NCBI RefSeq assembly: GCF_003202285.1
Contig: NZ_MASW01000007.1
Coordinates: 558,001 to 622,000 of the forward strand
Direction of reading: 5' to 3'
DNA length: 64,000 nt
Origin: Prauserella muralis
GTDB taxonomy: Bacteria > Actinomycetota > Actinomycetes > Mycobacteriales > Pseudonocardiaceae
Positions 34,243-43,188 of this stretch are shown here, in pieces (the first letter of the stretch is position 1; every line of letters starts with the position of its first letter). The position numbers were made by a program, and so were the translations under genes. The notes beneath the pieces were generated by a model. The model made no database searches, was not told the DNA's origin, and was given only the letters and a program-made list of their open reading frames with translations.

Positions 34243-35643
34243 GTGCTGCTTGGACTTGTCTGCGGGGCGCAGTTCATGGTCGTGCTCGACATCTCGGTCG
34301 TGAACGTCGCGCTCCCCTCGATCGAGCACGGACTCGGCTTCACACCCGCACGTCTGCAATGGGTGGTGAACGCCTATGCCTTGCCCTACGCGGGTTTCCT
34401 TCTGCTCGGAGGCAGGCTCGCCGACCTGCTCGGCCACAGGCGGGTCTTCCTCGCCGGTCTCGCACTGTTCACGGTCGCGAGTCTCGCGGGCGGGCTCGCG
34501 ACCTCGGCCGAGATTCTGGTCGCGGCGCGCGCCGCGCAGGGCCTCGGTGCGGCCGTGCTGGCCCCGGCCACCTTGACGATTCTCACGACGTCCTTTCCCG
34601 AGGGCACCCGGCGTACCCGCGCGCTGGCGACCTGGACCGCGGCCGGGCTGGCGGGCGGCGCCGCGGGCAACCTCGCCGGAGGGCTGCTCACCGAGGTCCT
34701 GTCCTGGCGCTGGACCCTGCTGATCAACGTGCCGCTCGGCGCGCTGGGCATGGTGCTGAGCGTGCGGTGGATTCGCGACGGCAACCCCGCCGGACGACGG
34801 CGCCTGGACGTCGGTGGCGCCGTGCTCGCGACGACCGGCCTCGCGGCACTCACCTACGGCGTGTCGCGGGCGCAGGAGCACGGCTGGGGCGCACCGCGAC
34901 CCGTGCTCGGGCTGACCGCCGGTGCCCTGCTGCTCGTCGCGTTCGTCGTCGTCGAGACACGGGTCGCCACGGAACCGCTGCTCCCGCTGAGGCTGTTCCG
35001 GCTGCGCACGGTCTCCGTCGGCAACACGGCGATGCTGCTCGCCGGCGCGTGCCTGAATCCCATGTGGTTCTTCCTGACGTTGAGCATGCAGCGTGTGCTG
35101 AACTACAGCCCGCTGCTGACCGGCCTCGCCTTCCTGCCGCACACGGTTGTCGCGATCGTCGTCGGGGTCCGGCTGACACCGTGGCTGATGCGCCGCGTCC
35201 AGGCCCGCACGCTCGTCGCGACCGGTGCGGTCATCGCCGCGGCGGGCTTCGCCTGGCAGAGCACGCTCACCCCCGGCAGCGGGTACGTCGCCGGCATCCT
35301 CGGCCCGGCACTCGTGTTCTCACTCGGCAGCGGGCTGCTCACCACGCCCATCACGACGACCGTCACCAGCGGCCTCGCCACGGCCGACGCGGGTGCCGCC
35401 TCCGGGTTGATGAACACCACCAAGCAGTTCGGCGCCGCACTCGGACTCGCCGTCCTCGTCACCACCACGACAACCACAACCACGGCAGCGACGCGAGCCG
35501 GCCTCGCGACGAGCTACGGCCGCGCCTTCCTCGCCATCGCCGCGGCCCTGGTCGTCGTCGCGGCGCTGGCCTTCGCGCTGCCCGCCGGGAAAGGCCGTGT
35601 GCCCGGCCGCGAGAACGCGCCGGCCGCAGAGAAGGTTCACTGA
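34243..35643 (+). CDS. MFS multidrug exporter, DHA2 (14-helix) family
   Basis: 466 aa from GTG 34243, which has GGGGGTGAGG upstream and begins just before helix 1 (LGLVCGAQFMVVLDISVVNV). An in-frame ATG at 34195 lies inside the operator arm and is unlikely. The DHA2 markers are LDxSVVNVALP, GRLADLLGHRRVFLAG (motif A) and WRWTLLINVPLGAL (motif C-like). Fourteen helices are predicted. It would export drugs or a secondary metabolite by proton antiport. Near the C-terminus is an unusual run of Thr (TTTTTTTAA). The palindrome upstream suggests drug-induced derepression by an unlinked regulator. Confidence 0.88.
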   Translation: MLLGLVCGAQFMVVLDISVVNVALPSIEHGLGFTPARLQWVVNAYALPYAGFLLLGGRLADLLGHRRVFLAGLALFTVASLAGGLATSAEILVAARAAQGLGAAVLAPATLTILTTSFPEGTRRTRALATWTAAGLAGGAAGNLAGGLLTEVLSWRWTLLINVPLGALGMVLSVRWIRDGNPAGRRRLDVGGAVLATTGLAALTYGVSRAQEHGWGAPRPVLGLTAGALLLVAFVVVETRVATEPLLPLRLFRLRTVSVGNTAMLLAGACLNPMWFFLTLSMQRVLNYSPLLTGLAFLPHTVVAIVVGVRLTPWLMRRVQARTLVATGAVIAAAGFAWQSTLTPGSGYVAGILGPALVFSLGSGLLTTPITTTVTSGLATADAGAASGLMNTTKQFGAALGLAVLVTTTTTTTTAATRAGLATSYGRAFLAIAAALVVVAALAFALPAGKGRVPGRENAPAAEKVH

Positions 35644-35814
35644 CGACACCCGCACATCCGGCGCGGCACGTGCGCACCCGGCGATCACGTCGGATCAGGA
35701 TCACACCTCCGGCGACACTACCCTCGCGTAAGGGTATGGTTGACGGGCACGGTGCGAGCCCCGCTGGAGCGGCTCCCGGCTGTCCTCGTCTTTCCCGACT
35801 CCCGAAAGAAGCTG

Positions 35815-37320
35815 ATGTCGCTTCCTGCTGTCTCGCGTCCGCGGAGCCGGCGTGTCCGGCTCCGTCGCCCCGCCTGGCTCTCCCCGCGTGTGTTGCGCAC
35901 CGAGGCGCTGTCCGGCCTCGTGGTCGCACTCGCCTTGATCCCCGAAGCGGTGTCGTTCTCCATCATCGCCGGAGTGGATCCCCGGCTTGGCCTGTTCGCC
36001 TCGTTCACCATGGCGGTGACGATCGCGTTCACCGGCGGCCGCCCCGCGATGATCTCCGCCGCGACCGGCGCGATCGCCCTCGTCCTCGCGCCACTCGTGC
36101 GTGGCCACGGTGTGGAGTACCTGCTCGCCGCCGTCGTCCTCGGCGGCCTGATCCAGGTGCTGCTCGCGGTGGCCGGAGTGGCCCGGCTCATGCGCTTCCT
36201 GCCCCGCAGCGTGATGGTCGGCTTCGTCAACGCATTGGCGATCCTCATCTTCCTCGCGCAGCTGCCCTACCTCATCGACGTGCCCTGGCCGGTCTACCCG
36301 CTGCTCGGCGTCGGACTGCTCGTCATGATCGGCCTGCCCAAGCTGACCAAGGCCGTTCCCGCACCGCTGGTGGCCATCGTCGCGCTCACCACCTTCACCG
36401 TCGCGGCGGGAGTCGCCGTGCCCACCGTCGGCGACGAGGGCGAGCTGCCGGACAGCCTGCCCGTGCTGGGGATACCCGCGGTGCCGCTGACGTTCGAGAC
36501 GCTGACGATCATCGCCCCCTTCGCGCTCGCCATGGCGCTGGTCGGGCTGATGGAGTCGCTGATGACGGCCAAGCTCGTCGACGACCTCACCGACACCCAC
36601 TCCGACAAGACCCGCGAATCCCGGGGGCAGGGCATCGCCAACATCGTCACCGGATTCCTCGGTGGCATGGGCGGCTGCGCCATGATCGGCCAGACCATGA
36701 TCAACGTGAAGTCCGGGGCCCGCACCCGCGCCTCCACGTTCCTCGCCGGCGTGTTCCTGCTCGTCCTCGTCGTCGCCCTCGGCGAGATCGTCGCCCTGAT
36801 CCCCATGGCCGCGCTCGTCGGCGTCATGATCATGGTGGCGGTCGGCACCTTCGACTGGCACAGCATCCATCCGAAGACCCTGCTGCGGATGCCCAAGAGC
36901 GAGACCACCGTGATGCTGGCCACCGTGGCCGTCACCGTGGCCACCCACAACCTCGCCATTGGCGTCATCGCCGGCGTGCTCGTCGCCATGGTGCTCTTCG
37001 CGCGCCGCGTCGCCCACCTGGTCAGCGTCGACAGCGTCCTCGACCCCGACGGCACCACCAGGATCTACCACGTCACCGGCCAGCTGTTCTTCGCCTCCAG
37101 CAACGACCTCGTCTTCCAGTTCGACTACGCGGGCGACCCCCCGAACGTCGTCATCGACCTCTCCGACGCCCACATCTGGGACGCCTCCACCGTCGCCTCT
37201 CTCGACGCCATCACCACCAAGTACGAGGCCCGCGGCACCACCGTGACCATCACCGGCATGAACCCCGACAGCGAACAACGCCACGCCACCCTCGCCGGCA
37301 ACCTCACCAGCGCCCACTGA
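35815..37320 (+). CDS. SulP-family anion permease with STAS domain
   Basis: 501 aa. About ten to twelve membrane helices (about 30-400) are followed by a cytoplasmic STAS domain (about 415-495) with VVIDLSDAHIWDASTVASLD. SulP proteins move sulfate, bicarbonate or other small anions, often with Na+ or H+. The N-terminal ALIPEAVSFSIIAGVDPRLG and the GCAMIGQTMINVKSGART segment are family hallmarks. The latter motif and shorter length are closer to bicarbonate/unknown-substrate SulP proteins than to classical sulfate permeases. No carbonic anhydrase or sulfate-assimilation gene is nearby. The ATG at 35815 has only a weak ribosome-binding site. Confidence 0.87.
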   Translation: MSLPAVSRPRSRRVRLRRPAWLSPRVLRTEALSGLVVALALIPEAVSFSIIAGVDPRLGLFASFTMAVTIAFTGGRPAMISAATGAIALVLAPLVRGHGVEYLLAAVVLGGLIQVLLAVAGVARLMRFLPRSVMVGFVNALAILIFLAQLPYLIDVPWPVYPLLGVGLLVMIGLPKLTKAVPAPLVAIVALTTFTVAAGVAVPTVGDEGELPDSLPVLGIPAVPLTFETLTIIAPFALAMALVGLMESLMTAKLVDDLTDTHSDKTRESRGQGIANIVTGFLGGMGGCAMIGQTMINVKSGARTRASTFLAGVFLLVLVVALGEIVALIPMAALVGVMIMVAVGTFDWHSIHPKTLLRMPKSETTVMLATVAVTVATHNLAIGVIAGVLVAMVLFARRVAHLVSVDSVLDPDGTTRIYHVTGQLFFASSNDLVFQFDYAGDPPNVVIDLSDAHIWDASTVASLDAITTKYEARGTTVTITGMNPDSEQRHATLAGNLTSAH

Positions 37321-37365
37321 GCGGGGCCGTCCCCGTTGCCGTTCGGGCAGTCGGTTCTCTGCGTG

Positions 37366-38004
37366 TCAAAGCCGGGCGTGGAGGCGGTACCTGCGGCCGC
37401 GGGTCGGCCGCACTCCCGGGGTCTCGGTGCTGATGCGATACAGCTCGTCGAGGTCGGCCCCGTCCGCGGCCGCATCGTGGGCGGCCAGATCTGTCCACTC
37501 GGCATAGTTGAGCACGCGGGAGCCATCGACGCTGTGGTGGAAGTGCGCCGCCACCGCACCCGGCAGCGGACCGATGCGAGCCGAACACGCGATCAGCGCA
37601 TCGGTGAGGTGCCGCTGCCGCTCCGGACCGTCCACATCGAACGTCGCGGTGATGACACAGCCGGGTGACTCCCCACCGGTGCCGATGCTGCGGTCCAGCC
37701 GATAGCGCACGCCCCGCCGGAGGTCGACGCCGGCCGCGGGCGCCGATGCCTCCGCGGCCCATCGGCAGTGCGCGTCGCCGTCAGCCCACTGCGTGTAGAG
37801 CAGTATCGTCTCGTCGTCACCACTGAGAAAGCAGCTCAGCGACAGCAGCCCGTCGGGCCATGCCGCGCGGGTCCACTCGGCTAGAGTCGCCTCGGCGAGC
37901 TCTCGCTGCCGGTCAGCCGAGCCGGCATGGACCGAGCCGATCACGACCGAACCGACGTCGGGCCTGGTCACGTCGGGCAGCTGAGCCGACACCGTCGAGC
38001 GCAT
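37366..38004 (-). CDS. Tandem antibiotic-biosynthesis-monooxygenase (ABM) domain protein
   Basis: 212 aa with two ABM-like dimeric alpha-beta barrel repeats: about 15-95 (VVIGSVHAGSADRQRELAEA, with LLYTQWADGDAH) and about 115-200 (VITATFDVDGPERQRHLTDA, with LNYAEWTDLAAHDAA). Two domains in one chain make an internal pseudo-dimer. Some ABM proteins are cofactor-free quinone-forming oxygenases; many have no known activity. It is divergent from the spermidine-synthase-like gene with a 77-bp gap. Confidence 0.75.
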   Translation of the reverse strand: MRSTVSAQLPDVTRPDVGSVVIGSVHAGSADRQRELAEATLAEWTRAAWPDGLLSLSCFLSGDDETILLYTQWADGDAHCRWAAEASAPAAGVDLRRGVRYRLDRSIGTGGESPGCVITATFDVDGPERQRHLTDALIACSARIGPLPGAVAAHFHHSVDGSRVLNYAEWTDLAAHDAAADGADLDELYRISTETPGVRPTRGRRYRLHARL

Positions 38005-38081
38005 GACTGGACACGGTGGCAGCAGGCGGCAGCGCGGGCAACCGATTATCCACCGCACAGCACACAGGACGAGGTGAGCAC

Positions 38082-38792
38082 GTGGCCGCACGATTCCAGG
38101 AGCTCGACTGGCGCTCGACGCCGATGGGCGAGCTGTCGCTGCGCCGACGCCGGGACCCCACGGTGGACAAGGATGTCTACGAGATCAAACTGAACGACGA
38201 GTTCCTCATGTCCAGCCTGTTCACCGTCTCGGAGACCGAACTCGGCCGACGGGCCCTCGCGCACCTCACCGGCGGCGACCTCGACGTCGCCATCGGGGGA
38301 CTCGGGCTCGGCTACACCGCGCAGGCCGTTCTCGAGGACACCCGGGTACGCTCGCTGATCGTCATCGACGCCCTCGCCGAGGTCATCGAATGGCACGAGC
38401 GCGGGCTCATCCCCGTCGGCGCCGCCCTCACCTCCGACCCGCGATGCCGGTTGCTCCACGGCGACTTCTTCGGCATGGTGACCTCCGAAGCCGGCCTCGA
38501 CCCGCACCGTCCCGGCCGCCGATTCGACGCCGTCGTCGTGGACATCGACCATTCACCACAGCACCTGCTGCACCCCAGCCACGCCGCCTTCTACCAACCC
38601 GGCGGCCTGGGCGCACTCCGCACCCGGCTACGCCCCGGCGGCGTGTTCGCCCTCTGGTCCAACGACCCACCCGACCAGCCGTTCACCACACTCCTGGAAC
38701 GACACTTCACCCGGGTCGACGCCGAGGTCGTCACCTTCGACAACCCCCTGCAGCAACGAGCGGCCACCAGCACCATCTACCTCGCCCGCTGA
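38082..38792 (+). CDS. Spermidine-synthase-like methyltransferase-fold protein
   Basis: 236 aa, GTG start. It has the Rossmann core of the polyamine synthase family: VAIGGLGLGYTAQAVLE (motif I), VIDALAEVIEWHERG (motif II) and DAVVVDIDHSPQHLL followed by LRPGGVFALWSNDPPD. The N-terminal aminopropyl-acceptor part is short, so this belongs to the group annotated as spermidine synthase-like proteins without proven polyamine activity. It may bind S-adenosylmethionine or decarboxylated SAM. It is divergent from the ABM gene. Confidence 0.78.
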   Translation: MAARFQELDWRSTPMGELSLRRRRDPTVDKDVYEIKLNDEFLMSSLFTVSETELGRRALAHLTGGDLDVAIGGLGLGYTAQAVLEDTRVRSLIVIDALAEVIEWHERGLIPVGAALTSDPRCRLLHGDFFGMVTSEAGLDPHRPGRRFDAVVVDIDHSPQHLLHPSHAAFYQPGGLGALRTRLRPGGVFALWSNDPPDQPFTTLLERHFTRVDAEVVTFDNPLQQRAATSTIYLAR

Positions 38793-38890
38793 ACGCGCGG
38801 TCACCCGTCCGGCCCGTTCGCCGGACTGCGGGGAATCCGGCAAGGTCCACAAGGGACAGATGCTCGCGCGTCCCGCTGACGGTCTCTGCG

Positions 38891-41470
38891 TCAGCGCCCC
38901 GCGCGGTACAGCTGCGCCAGCACGGCGAACGGGTCGGCCGCGCCGCCGCTGTCCACCGCGACGATCCGCCGGCGGAGCCGGAACTGCTCGGCCGGCGCGA
39001 TCTCCACGGCGAGCATGCTCATCACCCAGTTGCCTGTCGCGGCGGCCAGCAGGCCCGCCGGGTTCGCGTCGTAGAGGAGGCCGTAGGTCTGCGGGTCCGT
39101 TCCGGTCATGCCGATCCAGGGCTCCGAGGGCGAGTACTCCCGGGGGCTGCCGTAGGGCGTCGTGATGGTCCCGTGGCCCGGGATCCCGGTGCACTGCCCC
39201 GCCCCGTCGTGGTCGATGGCGTCGCCGATCCAGGGCGCGACCGGTGCGGAGCCCGTGTTGCGGAACAGCGACTCGGCGGCGACCCAGGAGACGTCCGGCT
39301 CGATCGTGTAGGTCGTCTCGACGGCCAGCGCGGGGAAGTCGGTCGACGCGCCCGTCGCCCGCACCACGGCGCGCGCGGGCCCGGCCTCGGTCACCTCGAC
39401 CCGCTCGTAGCGCACGGTCGCCTGCTGCCACGCCTCGGTGCCCTGCGGCCGCGCGGCCGAGGCGTAGGTCAGGTTGATCCAGTCGAGCTGGTCGGTCCGC
39501 CCGCGCACGGCCATGTCGAGCACCTTCCCGCGCGTGGTGCCGAGCAGCTGGCCGTCCTCGGTCACGGCGGCGACGGCCATCGCCAGTGCCGCGTTCTCCA
39601 GGATCACGTCCGACTCGCCGGCCTCGACGCGGGCACCGGCCAGCCGCTTGCCGGTACCCGCGACCGCGCCCGTGACCCGGGGCAGGGCGACGTCGACCCG
39701 GACGAGGCGGTCCTCGGTGAGCGTGACGGTGCGCGTGGCGGTCTGGTAGCAGCCCGCGGTGGCGACGACGTCGTAGGTGCCCGCGGTGACCAGCAGCCGG
39801 TACTCGCCGTCGGCGTCGGTGCTGCCGGTGCTCGCGACGGTTCCGTCGGCCGCCCTCGCCAGCACGGCGACGCCCGCCAGCGGCGTGCCGTCCGTGGCGT
39901 CGGTGACCGTGCCGCTGACGCCGTCGCCTGCGTCGTCGACCCGGCGTGCCCCCGCGACGCCGTCGGCGACGACGAACGACGCCAGCGTGAAGGCGGGCCC
40001 TGCCGCGGCGGCGGGGTCGTTGACGACCTGGATGTCGGTGCGCCACTGCGACGGGGTCACCGTGCAGCGGGCGTAGCCGCGGTGGTCGCCGTCGAAGAAC
40101 CGCACGTGCGGGTTCGCCCCCAGCGCCGCGGCGACGTCGTCGCGCCAGCCGCAGCCGGAGCTGATCGACGTGCCGACGAACTCCGTCGCCAGCGTCTCCG
40201 AGCCGGGGTCGGCGAAGTCGGCCTTGAGGTCGTTGACCCACGACGAGTGCCAGTCGCCCGATACGACGACCACATTGGACGGTCGCTGCTCGGCGAGGAA
40301 GGCGAACAGCCGGTCCCGGGCGGCCGCGTAGCCGTCCCACTGGTCGTGGTTGATGCTCACGCCCTCGCCGGTGTCGTAGTCGAAGAAGGCCATGATGGTC
40401 TGCTGCGCGATGACGTTCCACCGCGCCCGCGAGCCGGCGAGCACGTCGAACAGCCAGCGTTCCTGCTCGTCCCCCGTCATCGTCCGCTCCGGGTCGAGCG
40501 CGTCCGGGTCGCGGGGTGCGATGAAGCGGCCGTCGGCCTGGTCGGTCCGGTGCTGGCGCGTGTCCAGCACCACCAGTGAGAGCAGCTCGCCGAACGTCAG
40601 TGACCGGTACAGCGTCATGTCGGGGCCCGACGGCCTGGCCGCGACGCGCAGAGGCAGGTGCTCGTAGTAGGCCTGGAAGGCGTTGGCCCTCAGCGCGCGG
40701 AAGTCCGGGGTGGAGTCCTGCGGGATGTCGCCCGCCCAGTTGTTGTCCACCTCGTGGTCGTCGAAGGTGGTGACGAAGGGAAACGCCGCGTGGGCGGCCC
40801 GCAGGTCCGGCGAGGTCTTGTACCGGGCGTGCAGCACCCGGAAGTCGGCCAGGGTCCGGGTGCTGCCACCCTCGTAGATGTAGTCGCCGACGTGCACCAC
40901 GAAGTCGAGGTCGTCGGCGGCCATGGCGCGGTAGGCCGCGTACCGGCCGCCCGTCCACGCCTGGCAGGAGGCGAGGCCGAACGTCAGCTTCTCCACGGCC
41001 GTCCCGGGCGCGGGCGCGGTCCTGGTCCTGCCGACCGGGCTGACCGCCGTGCCCGCGCGGAAGCGATAGAAGTAGTCCCGGCCCGGCCGCAGCCCGGTGA
41101 TCTCCGGATGCACACTGTGGCCGAGCTCAGGCGTCGCCTCCACGGCCCCGCGGCGGACGATGCGGGTGAACCGCTCGTCCTCGGCGACCTCGTAGCGCAC
41201 CCCGAACGGCTCGGCGGGCATGCCGCCCCTGCCGTCGGCGGCCAGCGGATCGGGAGCCAGCCTCGTCCACAGCACAACGCCATCGGGCAGGGGGTCGCCG
41301 GAGGCGACTCCCAGGGTGAACGGATCGCCCAGTGCGGGTGGCAGCGCCCGCGCCGTGCCACTGTGCATGGCTCCGGTGCCCAGCAGCACCGCGGTGGTGC
41401 TCACGCCGCTGAGCTCCAGGAACCGCCGCCGATCGAACCGTCTTCCGTGTGCTGTGCCGCCTCCGGACAT
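38891..41470 (-). CDS. phoD: PhoD-type alkaline phosphatase with C-terminal accessory domains
   Basis: 859 aa, far longer than the 500-580 aa usual for PhoD. The Tat signal (DRRRFLELSG, about 14-23) implies folded export. The N-terminal PhoD_N domain (about 48-140) is followed by the metallophosphatase core (about 150-520) with HVGDYIYEGG, TFDDHEVDNNW, VLDTRQHR and VVVVSGDWHSSW. After it come a carboxypeptidase-regulatory-like beta domain (about 555-640; VSGTVTDATDGTPLAGVAVL) and a C-terminal beta-rich region of about 220 aa I do not recognise. It would release phosphate from mono- or diesters outside the cell. ATG 41470 follows AGGAGG. A hairpin lies in the leader. Confidence 0.85.
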   Translation of the reverse strand: MSGGGTAHGRRFDRRRFLELSGVSTTAVLLGTGAMHSGTARALPPALGDPFTLGVASGDPLPDGVVLWTRLAPDPLAADGRGGMPAEPFGVRYEVAEDERFTRIVRRGAVEATPELGHSVHPEITGLRPGRDYFYRFRAGTAVSPVGRTRTAPAPGTAVEKLTFGLASCQAWTGGRYAAYRAMAADDLDFVVHVGDYIYEGGSTRTLADFRVLHARYKTSPDLRAAHAAFPFVTTFDDHEVDNNWAGDIPQDSTPDFRALRANAFQAYYEHLPLRVAARPSGPDMTLYRSLTFGELLSLVVLDTRQHRTDQADGRFIAPRDPDALDPERTMTGDEQERWLFDVLAGSRARWNVIAQQTIMAFFDYDTGEGVSINHDQWDGYAAARDRLFAFLAEQRPSNVVVVSGDWHSSWVNDLKADFADPGSETLATEFVGTSISSGCGWRDDVAAALGANPHVRFFDGDHRGYARCTVTPSQWRTDIQVVNDPAAAAGPAFTLASFVVADGVAGARRVDDAGDGVSGTVTDATDGTPLAGVAVLARAADGTVASTGSTDADGEYRLLVTAGTYDVVATAGCYQTATRTVTLTEDRLVRVDVALPRVTGAVAGTGKRLAGARVEAGESDVILENAALAMAVAAVTEDGQLLGTTRGKVLDMAVRGRTDQLDWINLTYASAARPQGTEAWQQATVRYERVEVTEAGPARAVVRATGASTDFPALAVETTYTIEPDVSWVAAESLFRNTGSAPVAPWIGDAIDHDGAGQCTGIPGHGTITTPYGSPREYSPSEPWIGMTGTDPQTYGLLYDANPAGLLAAATGNWVMSMLAVEIAPAEQFRLRRRIVAVDSGGAADPFAVLAQLYRAGR

Positions 41471-41489
41471 CGGGGGCCTCCTCGCCTGA

Positions 41490-41514
41490 CGTTCGCCGAT
41501 GCTGTCGGCGAACG
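41490..41514. promoter_or_regulatory. Inverted repeat in the phoD leader
   Basis: CGTTCGCCGA-TGCTG-TCGGCGAACG is a perfect 10-bp stem with a 5-nt loop, 20 bp upstream of the phoD start. It could be an operator or an RNA hairpin acting on translation. About 55 bp further up, the minus strand has GTTCATTCCAC, a weak match to one unit of the actinobacterial PHO box. Confidence 0.45.
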
Positions 41515-41600
41515 ACCCTGCCCGGGACAGACGACTGCCAGATGTCACAGAAGCCACTGTGGAATGAACCTTGTGCGCGGGCGCCTGCCACGGAGGCGGC

Positions 41601-42002
41601 TCAGGTCGCTGCCGGGGCGCTCAGCTGCCAGGAGACGCCGTAGCGGTCGTTGACCCAGCCGAACGGGCCGAACCCGTAGTCGTCGAGCGGCATCAGCGCC
41701 TCGCGATCCTCCAGCAGCAGGTCGTAGACCCGGGCCAGCTGCTCCTTCGAGTCGCAGGTGACGAACAGTGAGACCGACGGCGTGAAGTCGAACTCGTGGG
41801 TCACCCAGCTGTCGCTGCAACGGACCCGCTGCCCCGCGACGGTGAACTCGGCCATCACGACGGTGCCTTCGGGCCCGGGCCCCTCGGCCCCGTAGCGCTG
41901 GTCGGTGAGCACCGCGTCGCCCGGGAACAGGGAGACGTAGAACGACATCGCCTCAGCGGCCTCGCCCTTCTGGAACATCAGGAACGGCACGAGATCGGCC
42001 AT
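41601..42002 (-). CDS. VOC-fold (PhnB-like) protein
   Basis: 133 aa. The sequence belongs to the 3-demethylubiquinone-methyltransferase-like/PhnB group of vicinal-oxygen-chelate proteins: VPFLMFQKGEAAEAMSFYVS, VTHEFDFTPSVSLFVTCDSK and YGFGPFGWVNDRYGVSWQL. These small dimers have no established enzymatic role; some bind antibiotics. The gene is monocistronic, between phoD and the PAC2 gene. Confidence 0.84.
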   Translation of the reverse strand: MADLVPFLMFQKGEAAEAMSFYVSLFPGDAVLTDQRYGAEGPGPEGTVVMAEFTVAGQRVRCSDSWVTHEFDFTPSVSLFVTCDSKEQLARVYDLLLEDREALMPLDDYGFGPFGWVNDRYGVSWQLSAPAAT

Positions 42003-42146
42003 GGCGGGTCAGTCCCTTCGACGAATCGGATGTGGACGGCACCCACCCTCGTGCCGACAACTTGTGCTGTCAAGACAACCGCTACTGCCGGTTGCTCGGC
42101 GCAGCTCTTCCCGGTCACGAGCCCGAGCAGGCCGGAACCGCAGTCG

Positions 42147-43067
42147 TCAGGTGTCGGTGGAGTCGTTGCGCCCCTGTTCGGCGAGAAACTTCTCGAACTG
42201 GCTGGCCAGCTCGTCGGCCGTGGGCACGTGGCCGTCGTCGGCGAGCAGGTTGTCCTCCGGCCGCGCGGTCGTGAACGCGTCGTACTGCCGCTCCAGGGCC
42301 TGCACGACCTCGGCGACCTCCGCCGACTCGCTCACCTGGCGGTCCACCTCCACATCGGTGCGCTCGGCAGCCTCGCGCAGCGTGTCGGAGGGCAGCGCGA
42401 GCCCGGTCGCCCGTGCGATGGCGTCGAGCAGCGTCAGCCCCGCCGCCGGGTAGGTGGTCTGCGCGAGATAGTGCGGCACGTGCGCGGCGAAGCCGAGCGC
42501 GTCGTGGCCTGCCTCGCCCAGCCTCAGCTCCAGCAGAGCAGCCGCGCTGCCGGGGATCTGCACGTCGTTGAACAACGGGCGGTAGCCGGCCACGAGGTCG
42601 GCCCGCGTCGCGTGTGCGGTGACACCGAGCGGCCGGGTGTGCGGGACGCCCATCGGGATGCCGTGGAAATTGACGGCAAGGCGCACCTGCCACCGCTCCA
42701 CGAGCGCCCGCACGGCAGCGGCGAAGGCCTCCCACTCGCGATCCGGCTCCGGTCCGGTGAGGAGCAGGAACGGTGTGCCGTCGGCATCGTGCAGCAGCCG
42801 CACCACCAGCTCCGGTGCGTGGTAGTCGGACCAGTGGTCACCCGAGTAGGTCATCATCGGCCGCCGCGACCGATAGTCGACGAGCCGGTCCACGTCGAAC
42901 CGCGCGACGACGGGACCGTCGAGCTCGTCGCTCAGCAGCTCCACCACGGAGCCGCCCGCGGAACCCGCGTCGATGAACCCGTCGAAGTGGTACAGCAGCA
43001 CCGCTCCCTCGAGCACCGGGACGTCGGAATCCAGTTCGTACAGCTCCTCAGGATCCGACACCACCAC
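42147..43067 (-). CDS. PAC2-family protein (proteasome-assembly-chaperone-like)
   Basis: 306 aa, GTG start with a choice of three consecutive GTG codons. The PAC2 domain spans about 10-240, with LLYHFDGFIDAGSAGG at the N-terminus, then DVDRLVDYRSRRPMM and VNFHGIPMGVPHTRP. The C-terminal 50 residues are acidic and helical. In actinobacteria with proteasomes, PAC2 proteins are conserved but their role is unproven. No proteasome genes lie nearby. Confidence 0.84.
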   Translation of the reverse strand: MVVSDPEELYELDSDVPVLEGAVLLYHFDGFIDAGSAGGSVVELLSDELDGPVVARFDVDRLVDYRSRRPMMTYSGDHWSDYHAPELVVRLLHDADGTPFLLLTGPEPDREWEAFAAAVRALVERWQVRLAVNFHGIPMGVPHTRPLGVTAHATRADLVAGYRPLFNDVQIPGSAAALLELRLGEAGHDALGFAAHVPHYLAQTTYPAAGLTLLDAIARATGLALPSDTLREAAERTDVEVDRQVSESAEVAEVVQALERQYDAFTTARPEDNLLADDGHVPTADELASQFEKFLAEQGRNDSTDT

Positions 43068-43188
43068 GAACCTCCCTCACATCCACTGTCTCCACAGCCG
43101 GTACCAACGCGCACGGCCCCTCGGTCCATCCCATCACATCGGCGCGGTTCGCAGGCAAGAAAGCGGCCGTGTCGGTCTGTGAGCACCG

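Noticed and set aside
41490-41575. Functional PHO box upstream of phoD
   Set aside because: Only one partial 11-mer match (GTTCATTCCAC) is visible, without the tandem repeat needed for PhoP binding.
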